49,968 nt of DNA. It comes from Actinocrinis puniceicyclus. Its GTDB lineage: Bacteria; Actinomycetota; Actinomycetes; Streptomycetales; Catenulisporaceae. Under the pieces are notes generated by a model that saw only the letters and a list, made by a program, of their open reading frames with translations, was not told the origin of the DNA and did not search any database. How positions within the stretch are numbered: the stretch's first letter is position 1; each line of letters begins with the position of its first letter. The stretch is taken from the NCBI RefSeq assembly GCF_018283645.1, contig NZ_JAGSXH010000040.1:1-49968 (forward strand). Direction: 5' to 3'. Shown here one piece after another: positions 1 through 9,136 of this stretch. The position numbers were made by a program, and so were the translations under genes.

Positions 1-1
1 C

Positions 2-103
2 AGCGACCGCGAGATGCGACTGCTGAAGGAGCGGCACGTCAGACCACACGAGTTCCACGGCGAGTGGAACTACGACCTGATTGCGACCGAACCGCCCGAA
101 TGA
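2..103 (+). CDS. C-terminal end of a probable ISAzo13-type transposase (partial)
   Basis: The reading frame is open from base 2 to a TGA at 101-103 and gives 33 residues; the rest lies before the window. The tail contains HEFHGEWNYDL, which resembles the C-terminal HGEWNY signature I associate with ISAzo13 (Rhodopirellula-type DDE) transposases. The bases just after the stop (about 108-131) could hold the terminal inverted repeat of the element, but the other end is not visible. The match is from a short motif only, so another protein is possible. Confidence 0.45.
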   Translation, partial: SDREMRLLKERHVRPHEFHGEWNYDLIATEPPE

Positions 104-202
104 GCGTGTCGTTCATTTCCAGGCCCTTAGCTCGACACCAGCCACCTGGCCCGAGGTCGCGAAGTATCGCCTAGGCGTCGCAGGACGTTGTGGTGGACGC
201 TG

Positions 203-1129
203 TCACGATCTCGTCATCCACACGCCGTCCCGCGGCGTGATCGCCTCGATGCCCGAAGGCGCCAGCGTCGCGTTGAAGATCGCCTGCCAGGTGCCGTCCT
301 TCTCGGCGGCCACCAGAATGTCGTCGATCTTGCGGCGCAACAGGTCGTCCCCGTACGGCAGCCCGATGCCGTAAAGCTGAGTGTCCCCGGCCTGGGGGAC
401 CGCGATCAGGCGCAGGTGCGCGGGATCCTGCAACGCGTACCCGGCCAGGACGGCGAGGTCGGTGTACACGCCACTCACGCTGTGGTCCTTGAGCGCCGCG
501 ACGCACTCGGAGAACGAACCGCGCGACACCGGCTGGGCGCGGGTGAGCGACGCGAGCGGAGTGAACGAGGTCGATCCCGAGGTCGAGCACACGGTGTCGC
601 CCGCGGTGAACGAGGTCACGCCGGTCACGCCGCTCTCGTCGGAGCGCACCAGCAGTCCCTCGTCGGTCTGGAAATACGGCCCGGCGAAGGAGACGTTCTG
701 GGCCCGGTCCGGGCTGTACGAGTACGAGGCCACCACGAGGTCGACCGAGCCGTTCTGCAGGGCGTTCTCGCGGTTAGCGGAGGTGATCGGCACGAACTGG
801 ATGCGTGCGCGGCCGAACCCGAGCCTGGCCGCCACCAGTTGCGCGATCTCGACGTCGAAGCCGGTGTAGGTCTTCGTGCTCTCGTCGTAGTAGCCGAGCC
901 CGGGCTGGTCGTTCTTGACGCCGATGACGATGCGGCCACGGCCCTGGTCCCGCTGAGCCATCCGCTGGAAGGTGGGCGAGTTGTCCAGCCGGACCCCGGC
1001 GGCCACGGGAAAGTCGCCGGTGGCCGCGATCGGCGAGATGGTGACGCAGCCCGTGGTCGTGCCCGCCGTGACCGCCATGGCGAGCAGGAGTCCCAGCCAT
1101 CCCCGTCGTCGCACGTGTACGCCCCTCAT
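203..1129 (-). CDS. Glutamate-type ABC transporter substrate-binding lipoprotein
   Basis: This 308-residue protein is an extracellular solute-binding protein of family 3 (polar amino acid, GluB/GlnH type). The N-terminus is Arg-rich, then hydrophobic, and ends in a lipobox-like TTTGC, so it should be a membrane-anchored lipoprotein. Family blocks include YTGFDVEIAQLVAARLGF, TSANRENALQNGSVDLVVAS and VSFAGPYFQTDEGLLV, close to the glutamate binders of actinomycetes. The canonical operon has a permease pair and an ATPase, but none is present here, so it is an orphan or its partners lie elsewhere. Two cysteines (TVCSTSG, FSECVAAL) sit where glutamate binders often have a disulfide. The start is an ATG with no clear Shine-Dalgarno sequence. 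Confidence 0.85.
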   Translation of the reverse strand: MRGVHVRRRGWLGLLLAMAVTAGTTTGCVTISPIAATGDFPVAAGVRLDNSPTFQRMAQRDQGRGRIVIGVKNDQPGLGYYDESTKTYTGFDVEIAQLVAARLGFGRARIQFVPITSANRENALQNGSVDLVVASYSYSPDRAQNVSFAGPYFQTDEGLLVRSDESGVTGVTSFTAGDTVCSTSGSTSFTPLASLTRAQPVSRGSFSECVAALKDHSVSGVYTDLAVLAGYALQDPAHLRLIAVPQAGDTQLYGIGLPYGDDLLRRKIDDILVAAEKDGTWQAIFNATLAPSGIEAITPRDGVWMTRS

Positions 1130-1164
1130 GCCGCTGCCGCCCCGAATGCTCTTCCCGGTTCGGA

Positions 1165-1193
1165 AAGGTAGCGCGTGTCAGCCTTATTCGTCA
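1165..1193 (-). promoter_or_regulatory. Candidate sigma70-type promoter of the solute-binding protein gene
   Basis: On the minus strand TGACGA (1188-1193) is followed after 17 bp by TACCTT (1165-1170). The predicted start of transcription lies about 30 bp before the ATG at 1129. This is a consensus match only. Confidence 0.4.
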
Positions 1194-1414
1194 CGGCGGG
1201 CAATAACGGTCGGGTAACGGAGCCGCGGCGGCCTTCCGATCTCGCGGCGTGCCGCCCGCCCCACGCCCAGCGGGCCGCCGCGGCAGGTTCGGGGCGCCGG
1301 CCGCGCGACTCGACGTGGCAAAATTGCTCAGTGGCCGTCGCGCGCAGGGCTGGCGGCCGTGGCCCGCACGGGCCGCCGCGTCGCGGCGAAGCGGATGAGA
1401 GTGGTACGGCTGGA

Positions 1415-2953
1415 ATGTCCTCCTCCAGGAAGTACGAGATCGTCACGTACGGCTGCCAGATGAACGTGCACGACTCCGAGCGGCTCTCCGGCCTGCTGGA
1501 GAGCGCCGGCTACGAGCGTGCCGAGCAGGGCGAGTCGGCCGATGTGGTGGTCTTCAACACCTGCGCCGTGCGTGAGAACGCGGACAACCGGCTGTACGGC
1601 AACCTCGGGCACCTCGCCTCGGTAAAGGCACAGCGGCCCGGCATGCAGATCGCGGTCGGCGGCTGTCTCGCGCAGAAGGACCGCGGTGAGGTGATCCGCC
1701 GCGCACCCTACGTCGACGTGGTGTTCGGCACGCATAACCTCGCGGCCCTGCCCGTGTTGCTTGAGCGTGCCCGCGTGCGGCAGGAGGCGCAGGTGGAGAT
1801 CGCCGAGGCGCTGGAGGTCTTCCCCTCCACGCTGCCCTCTCGGCGTGAGTCCGCCTACGCGGCCTGGGTCTCGATCTCCGTCGGCTGTAACAACAAATGC
1901 ACCTTCTGCATCGTGCCGTCCCTGCGCGGCACCGAGCGGGACCGGCGACCGGGCGAGATCCTGGCCGAGATCGAGGCGCTGGTCGCCGAGGGAGTCGTGG
2001 AGATCACGCTGCTCGGGCAGAACGTCAACTCGTACGGAGTCGGGCTCGGCTCCGTCGACGGCGGGCCTGGTGCGGACAGCGAGGCGTTCTCCGGGCTGCT
2101 GCGGGCCTGCGGGCGGATCGAGGGACTGGAGCGGGTCCGCTTCACCTCCCCTCATCCGCGCGACTTCACGGATGACGTGATAGCGGCCATGGCGCAGACG
2201 CCGAACGTGATGCCCTCGCTACACATGCCGCTTCAATCAGGCTCGGATGCCGTGCTGCGCGCCATGCGCCGTTCGTATCGCCAGGAGCGCTACCTGGGGA
2301 TCATCGAGCGCGTGCGTAAGGCGATCCCGCACGCCGCCATCACGACGGACGTCATCGTCGGCTTCCCCGGCGAAACCGAGGCCGACTTCGAACAGACGTT
2401 GCACGTCGTGCGCGAGTCCCGGTTCGCCTCGGCGTTCACGTTCCAGTACTCGAAGCGCCCCGGCACTCCGGCCGCCGAGATGGACGGCCAAGTGCCCAAG
2501 CAGGTCGTGCAGGAGCGCTACGAGCGCCTTGTCGCATTGCAGGAGGAGATCTCCTGGGCGGAGAACCGCAAGCTGGTCGGCACGGAGGTCGAGCTGCTGG
2601 TCGCGGAGGGCGAGGGACGCAAGGACGGCGCGACGCACCGGATGTCCGGTCGCGCCCGCGACAATCGGCTCGTGCACTTCGCCGTCGGGGACGCCACGGC
2701 GGACGGGACGAGAGAAGAGCAGCGTCCCCGGCCCGGTGACCTGGTCACGACGCGGATCACCTACGCCGCGCCACACCACCTCGTCGCGGACGGTGATGAA
2801 AACGGGAGTGCGGTACGCACGCTGCGACGTCTGCGCTCCGGAGATGCGTGGGAGGCGCGTCACGCGGCTGCAAACGCCAAGCCGGTCGTGTCGCTCGGGA
2901 TGCCAGGCGTGGGCTCACCCGCGCCGCTTTCGCCGGCTCCGGTCTGCGGCTGA
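1415..2953 (+). CDS. miaB: tRNA-2-methylthio-N6-dimethylallyladenosine synthase MiaB
   Basis: MiaB is a radical-SAM methylthiotransferase that adds a 2-methylthio group to i6A37 of tRNAs, acting after MiaA. From the chosen ATG the protein has 512 residues. The N-terminal UPF0004 domain carries the auxiliary cluster cysteines C14 (TYGCQMN), C50 (FNTCAVR) and C84 (VGGCLAQ). The radical-SAM cluster is C158, C162 and C165 in [13 protein letters not shown]-like domain follows at about residues 380-450. The frame stays open for 80 codons upstream, but that part is not MiaB-like, and [12 protein letters not shown] is the usual N-terminus, so the ATG at 1415 was preferred. The C-terminal 60 residues are a lineage-specific tail. 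The gene is followed after 18 bp by a LigB-like gene and then miaA. Confidence 0.95.
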   Translation: MSSSRKYEIVTYGCQMNVHDSERLSGLLESAGYERAEQGESADVVVFNTCAVRENADNRLYGNLGHLASVKAQRPGMQIAVGGCLAQKDRGEVIRRAPYVDVVFGTHNLAALPVLLERARVRQEAQVEIAEALEVFPSTLPSRRESAYAAWVSISVGCNNKCTFCIVPSLRGTERDRRPGEILAEIEALVAEGVVEITLLGQNVNSYGVGLGSVDGGPGADSEAFSGLLRACGRIEGLERVRFTSPHPRDFTDDVIAAMAQTPNVMPSLHMPLQSGSDAVLRAMRRSYRQERYLGIIERVRKAIPHAAITTDVIVGFPGETEADFEQTLHVVRESRFASAFTFQYSKRPGTPAAEMDGQVPKQVVQERYERLVALQEEISWAENRKLVGTEVELLVAEGEGRKDGATHRMSGRARDNRLVHFAVGDATADGTREEQRPRPGDLVTTRITYAAPHHLVADGDENGSAVRTLRRLRSGDAWEARHAAANAKPVVSLGMPGVGSPAPLSPAPVCG

Positions 2954-2971
2954 GCGCGGAACGGTTCGAGA

Positions 2972-3715
2972 ATGCTCGTCGCGGCCGCAGTATGCCCGCA
3001 GACACCGTTGCTCGTCCCGCAGATCGCGGGCAATGCCGCTGGGGAACTGGCGGACGTGCGCAGCGCCGCGCTCGACGCGGTAGCCCGGCTGTGCGGCGAG
3101 CGAACGGATTTGCTGATCGTGCTCGCGCCAACCGAGGGCTCGGGCGCCCGAAGGACCGGGCTGACCGGCTCGTTGCGCCGTTTCGGCGTCGACTACAGCG
3201 TCGGAGGGCACGACGGAGCCACGGAACCCTGCTGCGGTCTGCTGATCGGCCGCTGGATGCTTGAGCGAACCTTCCCGGCCGCGGTGCCCGCGCACGAGGG
3301 GTGGGAAGTGGGCGAGCAGACCGAGCCGGGAGAGTGCGCTCGGCTCGGCCGGATGCTGGGCGAGCGGGCCGCACGGGTGGCGCTGCTCATCATGGGAGAC
3401 GGCTCGGCCCGGCGCACGCCCAAGGCTCCGGGCTACTTCGACGAGCGCGCCGAACCCTTCGACGACGCGGTCGCCCGCGCGCTGGCCGACGCGGACGCGG
3501 CGGCGCTCGCGGCCGTGGACCCGACTGCCGCGCGCACGCTGATGGTGGCGGGCCGGGCGCCCTGGCAGGCACTGGCCGGGGCGGCCATGGCCGCTTCCAG
3601 CCGCGCGTGGCATGGCGAACTGCTCTCCTACCGAGCGCCTTACGGCGTCGGTTACTTCACGGCGCTGTGGACCGGTGCGGAACCGGATGCCACTGCGCGC
3701 GACGCCGCTCGCTGA
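2972..3715 (+). CDS. LigB-like (class III extradiol dioxygenase fold) protein of unknown function
   Basis: This 247-residue protein matches the 'class III extradiol dioxygenase subunit B-like' proteins found between miaB and miaA in actinomycetes. Recognisable blocks are AAVCPQTPLLVPQIAG at the N-terminus, an internal GDGSARRTPKAPGYFDERA, and a C-terminal YGVGYFTALW. True extradiol enzymes hold Fe(II) with two His and a Glu near these places. Here the first expected position reads CPQTP, with no histidine, so ring-cleavage activity is doubtful. It lies 18 bp after miaB and is probably co-transcribed. The conserved position between two tRNA A37 modification genes hints at a related role, but this is only guilt by association. 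Confidence 0.75.
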   Translation: MLVAAAVCPQTPLLVPQIAGNAAGELADVRSAALDAVARLCGERTDLLIVLAPTEGSGARRTGLTGSLRRFGVDYSVGGHDGATEPCCGLLIGRWMLERTFPAAVPAHEGWEVGEQTEPGECARLGRMLGERAARVALLIMGDGSARRTPKAPGYFDERAEPFDDAVARALADADAAALAAVDPTAARTLMVAGRAPWQALAGAAMAASSRAWHGELLSYRAPYGVGYFTALWTGAEPDATARDAAR

Positions 3716-3902
3716 CTGCTCGGCTTCGGCCCTTTCGCTCGTCGCCCCGCGTGAGCCTGTAAAGATGATGCCTGCGCGATCCTCAGGCTGGGCCCCGGGG
3801 TGGCGCTGTGTCCGGAAGCCCGAAGAACTGGCCACGGTCGGATCGATTGGTCGCCGCCCGCCCGGGGGACAGCGCGTGAGAGAGCGCGCGAGAGCTGCGA
3901 GG

Positions 3903-4940
3903 ATGGACCCTGTGACAGGGCCAGTGACGCAGCAGGCGCCGTCGCGGTCGACCGCGACGGTCTATGAGGGTGAGGCGCTGCCCGACCGGCTGAGAACCGA
4001 GACCGGCGGGGCAGCCGAATCCTCCGCGGCGCACGGCAGGCCGGCGGTCATCGCCGTGCTGGGTCCGACCGCAGTCGGCAAGTCGGACCTGGCTGTGGCG
4101 CTCGCCAGGGCGGTCGGCGGTGAAATCGTCAACGCGGACTCGATGCAGCTCTACCGCGGTATGGACATCGGTACCGCGAAGCTCACCGAAGCCGAGCGGC
4201 AGGGCGTACCGCACCATCTGCTGGATATCTGGCAGGTGACTGAACGCGCCGCCGTCGCCGAGTACCAGCGCTTGGCGCGCGTGACCCTCGACCGGCTGCT
4301 GGCCGAGGGAAAACCGGCGATCCTGGTCGGTGGATCCGGTCTCTACGTCCACGCCACGCTCGACGACTTCGAGTTCCCCGGGACGGATCCGGAACTGCGC
4401 GCCGAACTCGAGGCGCAACTCGCGGAACTCGGTGCCGGCGCAATGCACGCCCGACTGGCCGCGGCCGACCCGGGGGCCGCGGCCGCGATTCTGCCGTCCA
4501 ACGGCCGCCGCATCGTGCGGGCGCTTGAGGTGATCGAGCTGACGGGCGGCCGGTTCACCGCCACCTTGCCGGGCCACAGCCCGCATTACCCGCACACACT
4601 GCGCCTCGGCCTTACCGCAGACCGCGCTGTCTTGGACGAGCGCATTACGCGCCGCGTGGACGTCATGTGGGAACGTGGACTGGTCGATGAGGTCCGTGTG
4701 CTGGAACGGATCGGCCTGCGCGAAGGCGCCACCGCGAGCCGGGCGCTCGGATACAAGCAGGTGCTCGCGTTCCTCGCCGGAGAGTGCTCGGAGCAGGAAG
4801 CACGGGAACTGACGGTGAAGGAGACCAAGCGCTTCGCCCGGCGCCAGGAATCGTGGTTCCGCCGCGACCCGCACGTGCACTGGCTCGACCAAGGGGTCGC
4901 AGGACTTTACCAAGCCGCGCTGGAACTCGTGCGCGGTTGA
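3903..4940 (+). CDS. miaA: tRNA dimethylallyltransferase MiaA
   Basis: MiaA transfers a dimethylallyl group to N6 of A37 in tRNAs reading UNN codons, producing the substrate of MiaB. The P-loop GPTAVGKS is at about residues 54-61, followed by the DSMQLYRGMDIGTAK block, GGSGLYVHA and the C-terminal ALGYKQVLAFL and TKRFARRQESWFRRD motifs. The 345-residue length includes about 45 unconserved residues before the P-loop. Two starts fit: ATG at 3903, or GTG at 3912, which sits better spaced behind a GAGG sequence. A 187-bp gap after the LigB-like gene contains TGTAAAGATGAT at 3759-3770, a possible -10 region, so miaA may have its own promoter. Confidence 0.95.
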   Translation: MDPVTGPVTQQAPSRSTATVYEGEALPDRLRTETGGAAESSAAHGRPAVIAVLGPTAVGKSDLAVALARAVGGEIVNADSMQLYRGMDIGTAKLTEAERQGVPHHLLDIWQVTERAAVAEYQRLARVTLDRLLAEGKPAILVGGSGLYVHATLDDFEFPGTDPELRAELEAQLAELGAGAMHARLAAADPGAAAAILPSNGRRIVRALEVIELTGGRFTATLPGHSPHYPHTLRLGLTADRAVLDERITRRVDVMWERGLVDEVRVLERIGLREGATASRALGYKQVLAFLAGECSEQEARELTVKETKRFARRQESWFRRDPHVHWLDQGVAGLYQAALELVRG

Positions 4941-4954
4941 CCGAGACCCCCCGA

Positions 4955-4981
4955 CTGCGGCCCAGACGGCGCTGACCGCAG
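4955..4981. terminator. Weak hairpin between convergent miaA and oxidase genes
   Basis: CTGCGG (4955-4960) and CCGCAG (4976-4981) can pair around a 15-nt loop. There is no T-tract. It may separate the convergent genes but is a weak call. Confidence 0.25.
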
Positions 4982-5016
4982 CTCCGACTGAGGTTCTGAC
5001 TGCGCGTCAGCCTGGT

Positions 5017-6339
5017 TCAGGAGCCGAAAACGCGCCGGGTGTACGCATTGGCGAATACGCGCTGCGGGTCCGCCTTATCGCGTACGGCGAGGAAATCGTC
5101 GAAACGTGGATACGCCGTAGCGAAGTAGTCCCTGTCACGCGTGTGCAGCTTGCCCCAATGCGGGCGTCCGTCGTACGCGACCATGATGGACTCGGCGTTC
5201 TCGAAGTACTCGGTCGGACTCACGCCGTTGGGCATGTGGAACGCCAGATAGGCGGTGTCGCGGCCGTACGCGGTCGAGAGCCACAGCTTGTCGGCCGGTG
5301 CCGTGCGGACCTCGATCGGGATGCTGATGCGCAGGCCGGCGTCCTGAAGCATTCGCCGCACCTCACGCAGCGCTGGAACGGTTGCCGCCCGCGGCAGTGC
5401 GTATTCCATCTCAAGGAACTTGAAGCGCCGCGGCGAAGTGAACACCTTGTCCGACCGGTCTGTATAGCTGCGCGCCGACAGGGCCCTTGCCGCGAGTTTG
5501 TTGATGGCGGGAACGGCGCGCGGCGCGCTGCGGCCCGCCTTGAGCAGTCCCGAGTAGAACGTGTTGGACAGGAACTCGTCCTCGAACCACGTGCGTCCGC
5601 GCGAGAGCGGGGCCGCCGGTCCGGCCGTGCGGTTGTTCCGCTTGAGCATGGTGGTGTCGGTGTGCGGGAACCACCAGAACTCGAAATGCTCGTTGTCCTG
5701 CCACAGCTGATCGAAGGAATCGAGCACCGCGTCGAGCCGCATCGGTTCCTCCTGCGCGGCCAGCAGGAAGGCCGGCTCGGTGCGGAAGGTGACCGAGGTG
5801 ATCACGCCGATGGCGCCGAGCCCGATGCGCGCCGCCTCGAACAGTTCGGGGCGCTCGGTCGCCGAGCAGCTCACCGTCGACCCGTCGGCGAGCACCAGTT
5901 CCAGCGCCGCGACCTGCGCGGCGATGGACGCGCTCGCTTTTCCGGTCCCGTGCGTGCCGGTGCCGATCGCCCCGGAGACGGTCTGCTCCTGGATGTCGCC
6001 CATGTTGGTCAGCGCCAGGCCCTGTTCGGCCAGCAGTTCGTTGAAGCGCCACAAGGGCATGCCCGCCTCGACGGTGACAAGCCCGGACGCCTTGTCCGCC
6101 GACCGCAGGCGCGCCAGGTGCTCGAGACGAACCAGTACCCCGTCGGTCACCGCGACCGGGGTGAAGGAATGGCCGGTGCCGACCGGTTTGACGGCCAGTC
6201 CCTGGCCGGCGGCCTCCCGCACGACCTGCGCGACCTCGGCGGTGCTTCCCGGCGTGGCTATGCGCCGCACCCGGGATTTCTGGTTGCCGGCCCAGTTGGT
6301 CCACGTGCGGGTCGGCGCGGCGCTCGCCTCAGTGCTCAC
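5017..6339 (-). CDS. FAD-linked sugar-lactone oxidase (D-arabinono-1,4-lactone / L-gulonolactone oxidase family)
   Basis: The protein belongs to the VAO-type FAD oxidases that act on aldonolactones or alditols. The N-terminal FAD-binding PCMH domain has [28 protein letters not shown] and [12 protein letters not shown]. The His of GTGHSF corresponds to the residue that carries covalent FAD in alditol and gulonolactone oxidases. The C-terminal ALO domain contains [10 protein letters not shown] and ends [11 protein letters not shown] and [15 protein letters not shown], both typical. The frame is open up to an ATG at 6441, but those first 34 residues are Arg-rich and not family-like. The GTG at 6339 gives 440 residues, the usual length; a start at 6426 or 6441 is possible. 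It is divergent from hemH. Confidence 0.85.
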   Translation of the reverse strand: MSTEASAAPTRTWTNWAGNQKSRVRRIATPGSTAEVAQVVREAAGQGLAVKPVGTGHSFTPVAVTDGVLVRLEHLARLRSADKASGLVTVEAGMPLWRFNELLAEQGLALTNMGDIQEQTVSGAIGTGTHGTGKASASIAAQVAALELVLADGSTVSCSATERPELFEAARIGLGAIGVITSVTFRTEPAFLLAAQEEPMRLDAVLDSFDQLWQDNEHFEFWWFPHTDTTMLKRNNRTAGPAAPLSRGRTWFEDEFLSNTFYSGLLKAGRSAPRAVPAINKLAARALSARSYTDRSDKVFTSPRRFKFLEMEYALPRAATVPALREVRRMLQDAGLRISIPIEVRTAPADKLWLSTAYGRDTAYLAFHMPNGVSPTEYFENAESIMVAYDGRPHWGKLHTRDRDYFATAYPRFDDFLAVRDKADPQRVFANAYTRRVFGS

Positions 6340-6435
6340 AGCCCAGTTCGCCCATCTCTTCAGGTCGGCGCGGTGCCGAGCGCGGGCCGTCCCGCGCGGG
6401 GCTCTCGCGCGTAGCCAACGCGACATGCGCCCGGG

Positions 6436-6452
6436 CGTCAAGAGCCGTCAAG
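6436..6452. repeat. Tandem CTTGACG repeat in the oxidase/hemH intergenic region
   Basis: Two copies of CGTCAAG (6436-6442 and 6446-6452; CTTGACG on the minus strand) are spaced by 10 bp. The upstream copy (TTGACG on the minus strand) has GCATGT 17 bp downstream and may be the -35 of the oxidase gene, which would support the downstream GTG start. Confidence 0.3.
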
Positions 6453-6517
6453 CGCGTACGGCCGGTTTCGCAGGCTCCGGCCGCGGCCTGCGGCAGCAGG
6501 CGTGCGAGGATGGCTTC

Positions 6518-7597
6518 ATGTCTTTGGCCAGCCCGTACGACGCTCTGCTGCTGCTGTCCTTCGGCGGACCGGAGGGACCGGAAGACGTGGTGCCGTTCCT
6601 GGAGAACGTCACCCGAGGTCGCGCAATCCCCAAAGAGCGCCTGGTCGAGGTCGGCGCGCACTACTTCCATTTCGGCGGCGTCAGTCCGATCAACGGGCAG
6701 AACCGGGCCCTGATCGCCGCGCTCGAACGCGACTTCGCCGGGCAAGGACTGGATCTGCCGATCTACTGGGGCAACCGGAACTGGGACCCATACGTCGCGG
6801 ACACGCTCGCTCAGATGGCGGCCGACGGAGTACGCCGCGCCGTGGTCTTCGTCACTTCGGCCTATTCGTCGTACTCCGGTTGCCGCCAGTACCGCGAAGA
6901 TCTGGCCGCGGCGATGGAGTCGGGCGGCGCGGGGAGCGCGGGGCTGTCTCTCGATCGCATCCGCGCCTACTACGACCACCCGGGTTTCGTCGAGCCCATG
7001 ATCCGCTCGACGGTCGATGCGCTGGGCGCGCTCGACGCGTCTGTGCGCGATGCCGCCGAGCTTGTGTTCGTTACGCACTCGCTGCCGCTTGTCCTGGCGG
7101 AGTCGAGCCTTTACGTCGAACAGCACCGCACAGTCGCGCATCTGGTGGCTCAGGGTGTGGAGCTGGCCACCGGGGTCAGCGGCCGGGTGAGCACGTTGAC
7201 GTACTGCAGCCGCAGCGGACCGCCGAGCCAGCCCTGGCTGGAACCGGACATCGGCGACCACCTGTGCGAGCGCTCGGCTCAGGGCCCCGCCGCGGCCGTC
7301 GCGGTCCCGATCGGCTTCGTCTCGGACCACATGGAGGTGGTCTACGACCTGGATACCGAGGCGGCCGAGACGGCGGCCAAGCTCGCCCTGCCCTTCGCCC
7401 GTGCGGCCACCGTGGGCACTGATCCGCAATTTGTCGCCGCGATCCGTGACCTCGTGCTCGAACGAGCGGCGCGGGCGCGCGGCGAACAGCCCAGGCCCAA
7501 GGCCCTCGGGTCGCTGGGCGTGATGCCGGACGTGTGCCGAGCCGGATGCTGCGCCAACCCGAGGGCGCACCGCCCGGCGTTGTGCGGCTCAGACTGA
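6518..7597 (+). CDS. hemH: Coproporphyrin III ferrochelatase
   Basis: This 359-residue enzyme inserts Fe(II) into coproporphyrin III in the actinobacterial heme route (also called CpfC). The N-terminus reads [18 protein letters not shown], followed by [10 protein letters not shown] and [15 protein letters not shown]. The catalytic His is H187 in FVTHSLP, and [15 protein letters not shown] holds the conserved Glu. C122 (SGCRQYRE) and the C-terminal C340, C344 and C345 (DVCRAGCC) fit the ligands of the [2Fe-2S] cluster found in actinobacterial ferrochelatases. The ATG at 6518 was chosen because the family begins a few residues before YDALL. The stop overlaps the next start as TGATG, so the downstream phosphatase is likely translationally coupled. 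Confidence 0.95.
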   Translation: MSLASPYDALLLLSFGGPEGPEDVVPFLENVTRGRAIPKERLVEVGAHYFHFGGVSPINGQNRALIAALERDFAGQGLDLPIYWGNRNWDPYVADTLAQMAADGVRRAVVFVTSAYSSYSGCRQYREDLAAAMESGGAGSAGLSLDRIRAYYDHPGFVEPMIRSTVDALGALDASVRDAAELVFVTHSLPLVLAESSLYVEQHRTVAHLVAQGVELATGVSGRVSTLTYCSRSGPPSQPWLEPDIGDHLCERSAQGPAAAVAVPIGFVSDHMEVVYDLDTEAAETAAKLALPFARAATVGTDPQFVAAIRDLVLERAARARGEQPRPKALGSLGVMPDVCRAGCCANPRAHRPALCGSD

Positions 7598-8442
7598 TGG
7601 CGCAGCGGGACGCACCGATGGCGGGTGTCAGCGGCGGCACGGCATTGGACCCATGGCGGTTGCTGGATCTGGCCCGTGCGGCGGCGACGCAGGCCGCTCG
7701 GCTCGCGGTCGAGCGGCGGCCGGCGGACCTCGGCGTCGCGGAGACCAAATCCAGTCCGACCGACGTGGTGACCGAGATGGACACCGCGGCCGAATCGCTC
7801 ATCCGGGAGCTGATCCTCGGACAGCGGCCCGATGACGCTTTCCTCGGTGAGGAAGGCGGCGCCGAATCAGGGCGCAGCGCGGTGCGTTGGGTCATCGACC
7901 CGATCGACGGCACGGTGAACTACCTTTACGACTTACCGCACTGGGCCGTCTCCGTGGGCGTGGAGGTGGATGGGATCACAGTCGCAGGCGTCGTAGCCGC
8001 TCCCCGTCTCGGTGAGCTGTACACGGCGGTGCGGGGCGCCGGGGCCTGGTGCAACGATGAGAAGCTTCGCGTCAGACCGACCACCGAGCTTGGTTCCGCT
8101 CTGATAGCCACCGGTTTCGGTTATCGTGCCGAGCGTCGGCGACGCCAAGGCGCGATCGCCGGTGCGCTGCTGCCGCGGGTACGTGACATCCGGCGAGCCG
8201 GTTCGGCGGCGTTGGACCTGTGCGCGGTCGCAGCGGGCCGGGTGGACGGCTACTACGAGCGGGGAACACACCACTGGGATCGCTGTGCCGGGGCTCTGAT
8301 CGCCACGGAGGCGGGCGCGATCGTCGGGGGCTTCGAGGGTGCCCCCGCGAGCGAGCAGATGGCTCTGGCGGCTCCTCCAGGGACCTTCGAGGCGCTCCAC
8401 GAAGCATTGAGGGAGCTCGGCGCCGACGCAGTCGATTACTGA
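7597..8442 (+). CDS. Inositol monophosphatase family protein
   Basis: This Mg2+-dependent phosphatase of the IMPase/FBPase superfamily has 281 residues from the ATG that shares its A with the hemH stop. The metal-binding residues are visible in FLGEEGG (about 82-88), VIDPIDGTVNY (99-109) and WDRCAGALIATEAGA near the C-terminus. SPTDVVTEMDTAAE is the lead-in block of the family. Possible substrates include inositol-1-phosphate, histidinol phosphate or similar monophosphates; sequence alone does not decide. The pairing with hemH is conserved in actinomycetes. An alternative start at the ATG at 7618 would remove seven residues. Confidence 0.9.
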   Translation: MAQRDAPMAGVSGGTALDPWRLLDLARAAATQAARLAVERRPADLGVAETKSSPTDVVTEMDTAAESLIRELILGQRPDDAFLGEEGGAESGRSAVRWVIDPIDGTVNYLYDLPHWAVSVGVEVDGITVAGVVAAPRLGELYTAVRGAGAWCNDEKLRVRPTTELGSALIATGFGYRAERRRRQGAIAGALLPRVRDIRRAGSAALDLCAVAAGRVDGYYERGTHHWDRCAGALIATEAGAIVGGFEGAPASEQMALAAPPGTFEALHEALRELGADAVDY

Positions 8443-8520
8443 CGTCCGATGACCCAGTGATTCGCTATCTAACACCGCATGACGCTGCGCAGTCGCGGCG
8501 GGTATCCCGCGCGAATGCTA

Positions 8521-8552
8521 AGCGCCCCACACCGCGCAGGGCGTGGGGCGCT
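8521..8552. terminator. Bidirectional hairpin between IMPase and the 59-residue protein gene
   Basis: AGCGCCCCAC (8521-8530) pairs perfectly with GTGGGGCGCT (8543-8552) around a 12-nt loop. It lies between two convergent genes, as expected for a shared terminator. There is no U-tract, which is common in actinobacteria. Confidence 0.65.
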
Positions 8553-8586
8553 TGTTCGGAGTCTCGTGGTTCAGCTCGGGAGATGA

Positions 8587-8766
8587 TCAGGCGGCGGTGG
8601 TAGACGGCGCGACATCTACGCCGTGCTCGGCCGCGATCCGCAGCAGGGAGTCGAGCTCGCCCTGCTCAACTTGGACCGCATACGGGTCCTTTGCGTACAC
8701 AGCACGGCGCAGGGCCGTCTCCGTGTCGTAGATGCGCTGACGCAGACGAATGGAGAACTCTCCCAT
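8587..8766 (-). CDS. Small conserved protein of unknown function (59 aa)
   Basis: This gene runs from an ATG at 8766 (minus strand) to a TGA at 8587 and encodes 59 residues beginning MGEFSIRLRQRIYDTETALR and ending in Thr/Ala. A strong Shine-Dalgarno AAGGAG lies 8 bp before the ATG. The coding part has an obvious third-position G/C bias. The protein is predicted to be a helical hairpin (LRQRIYDTETALRRAV, then LDSLLRIAAEHGVDV) with no membrane segment or cysteine. I do not know a function. It lies between hemH-IMPase and the two-component pair, a place where actinomycetes often have such a short gene. Confidence 0.75.
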   Translation of the reverse strand: MGEFSIRLRQRIYDTETALRRAVYAKDPYAVQVEQGELDSLLRIAAEHGVDVAPSTTAA

Positions 8767-9136
8767 TGGTTCGCTCCTTGCGCGGGGAGGGGCGGACAGG
8801 CGTTCCGGTGAGGGTCCGGGCTGCCGCCAAAGCCGTAGACGTCGGGGCCGGATCGGCCGCGGGTGTAGGGAGTCGCCTTCCTGATGTTCGTACCGGGAAT
8901 GGATCTAGCTCGTAGGTCGTGCCGCACTCACCAAGTGCCCACGCCGCCGTACCGGCAGGTTGAGCCATCTGGGTCAAGCTTCCCGAACCGGCTGACCGCC
9001 AAACCATCCGTTGGGACGCCGTCCTTTCTTGACCCTCCCTTTACGCGGCGCGCGGCAGGCTGTTCTCTTCGAGCGAGCCTCGACCGATGAATATCGGTCG
9101 GGCGTGAAGCCACGGTGAAGCGGAGGCGTACGGAAC
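8767..9136. other. 370-bp regulatory gap between the 59-aa gene and the cutR-like gene
   Basis: This stretch holds no gene that I can support. It must contain promoters for both divergent genes. The visible signals are a palindrome at 9081-9100 and a direct repeat at 9104-9121, both close to the response regulator start, and TTGACC at 9029-9034 as a possible -35. Confidence 0.6.
9081..9121. promoter_or_regulatory. Candidate operator upstream of the response regulator
   Basis: CGACCGAT (9081-9088) and ATCGGTCG (9093-9100) form a perfect inverted repeat with a 4-bp centre. Just downstream GTGAAGC occurs at 9104-9110 and 9115-9121, an 11-bp period. Direct repeats with 10-11 bp spacing are the usual target type of OmpR-family regulators, so autoregulation is possible. 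The Shine-Dalgarno GGAGG follows at 9122-9126. Confidence 0.45.

Noticed and set aside
1175-1414. An 80-residue N-terminal extension of MiaB
   Set aside because: The extension is Arg/Pro/Gly-rich without family support, while the ATG at 1415 gives the standard MiaB N-terminus.
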